6,207 bases of DNA from Thermoanaerobaculaceae bacterium (GTDB taxonomy: Bacteria; Acidobacteriota; UBA4820), in NCBI GenBank assembly GCA_012798145.1, contig JAAZNT010000017.1, positions 1-6,207 on the forward strand, read 5' to 3'. Position 1 is the first letter of the stretch; each line of letters opens with the position of its first letter. Of the stretch, positions 6,088 to 6,207 are shown in pieces. The notes beneath the pieces were generated by a model. That model saw only the letters and a list, made by a program, of their open reading frames with translations. It did no database searches and was not told the DNA's origin. The position numbers and the translations under genes are program-made.

Positions 6088-6205
6088 GGCAGGCAGTTTG
6101 CCTTCGGCAACCTGAAACATAATCAAAAATCTTCTTACAAAATTTCATTTTGCAGAATCTTTTTTCTTATGTTTCTGTAAATGGCTTCGCCATTTTCAGC
6201 CTGCC
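6088..6205. repeat. Nested palindromic element with three TTC-loop hairpins (REP/MITE-like)
   Basis: An imperfect ~118-bp inverted repeat. Outer arms are GGCAGGC (6088-6094) and GCCTGCC (6199-6205). Inner arms GAAACATAA (6114-6122) and TTATGTTTC (6167-6175) are exact. Three short hairpins have the same TTC loop: TTGCC/GGCAA (6098-6110), CAAAAT/ATTTTG (6138-6152) and AAATGGC/GCCATTT (6179-6195). The stretch 5981-6207 has no credible gene: a minus-strand open frame from 6148 only runs into the antisense of the GH130 gene. Such paired hairpins are typical of REP-like doublets or non-autonomous mobile elements, but other copies cannot be seen here. The element may extend past the window. Confidence 0.6.
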
Positions 6206-6207
6206 TA

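Noticed and set aside
5651..6148. Open minus-strand frame of 165 codons overlapping the GH130 gene
   Set aside because: Most of it is antisense to a clear GH130 gene, it shows no recognisable motif, and its start lies within the palindromic repeat.

Overview
The window looks like a piece of a moderately AT-rich bacterial chromosome. Genes are tightly packed, Shine-Dalgarno motifs (AGGAG, AAGGAG, GGGAGG) are strong, and proteins are rich in Lys, Glu and Ile. Gene content (iron-sulfur hydro-lyases, a citrate-lyase-type protein, a glycoside phosphorylase) suits an anaerobic, fermentative, probably uncultivated bacterium. The sequence alone does not fix a phylum.

Positions 1-4860 hold one co-directional cluster on the minus strand, read from right to left. 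It contains an HD-domain phosphohydrolase (4860-4276), a single-chain aconitase-superfamily enzyme with LeuC-like and LeuD-like halves (4270-2471), a stand-alone LeuC-like large subunit (2456-1197), its LeuD-like small subunit (1197-706), and a protein that starts with a citrate lyase acyl-carrier (CitD-like) domain and continues into a CitE-like lyase domain, cut by the window edge (702-1). Gaps are 14 nt or less and one start overlaps the preceding stop, so this is almost certainly an operon. The likeliest logic is a hydro-lyase/isomerase step on a 2-hydroxy di- or tricarboxylic acid followed by cleavage by an acyl-carrier-dependent lyase. Mesaconate to citramalate to acetate plus pyruvate is one candidate; citrate/aconitate chemistry is another. 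The substrate cannot be read from the sequence.

The LeuD-like gene carries an in-frame TAA at codon 28 (1116-1114), while the rest of its 163-codon frame is intact. This is a single-base nonsense change or a sequence error.

Positions 4861-5014 are a divergent intergenic region with candidate promoters on both strands and a 28-bp inverted repeat that could be an operator. A plus-strand gene at 5015-5980 encodes a GH130-family mannoside phosphorylase, apparently unrelated to the carboxylic-acid operon. The last 227 nt have no convincing gene but contain a ~118-bp nested palindromic element (6088-6205) with three TTC-loop hairpins, resembling a REP-like or MITE-like repeat.
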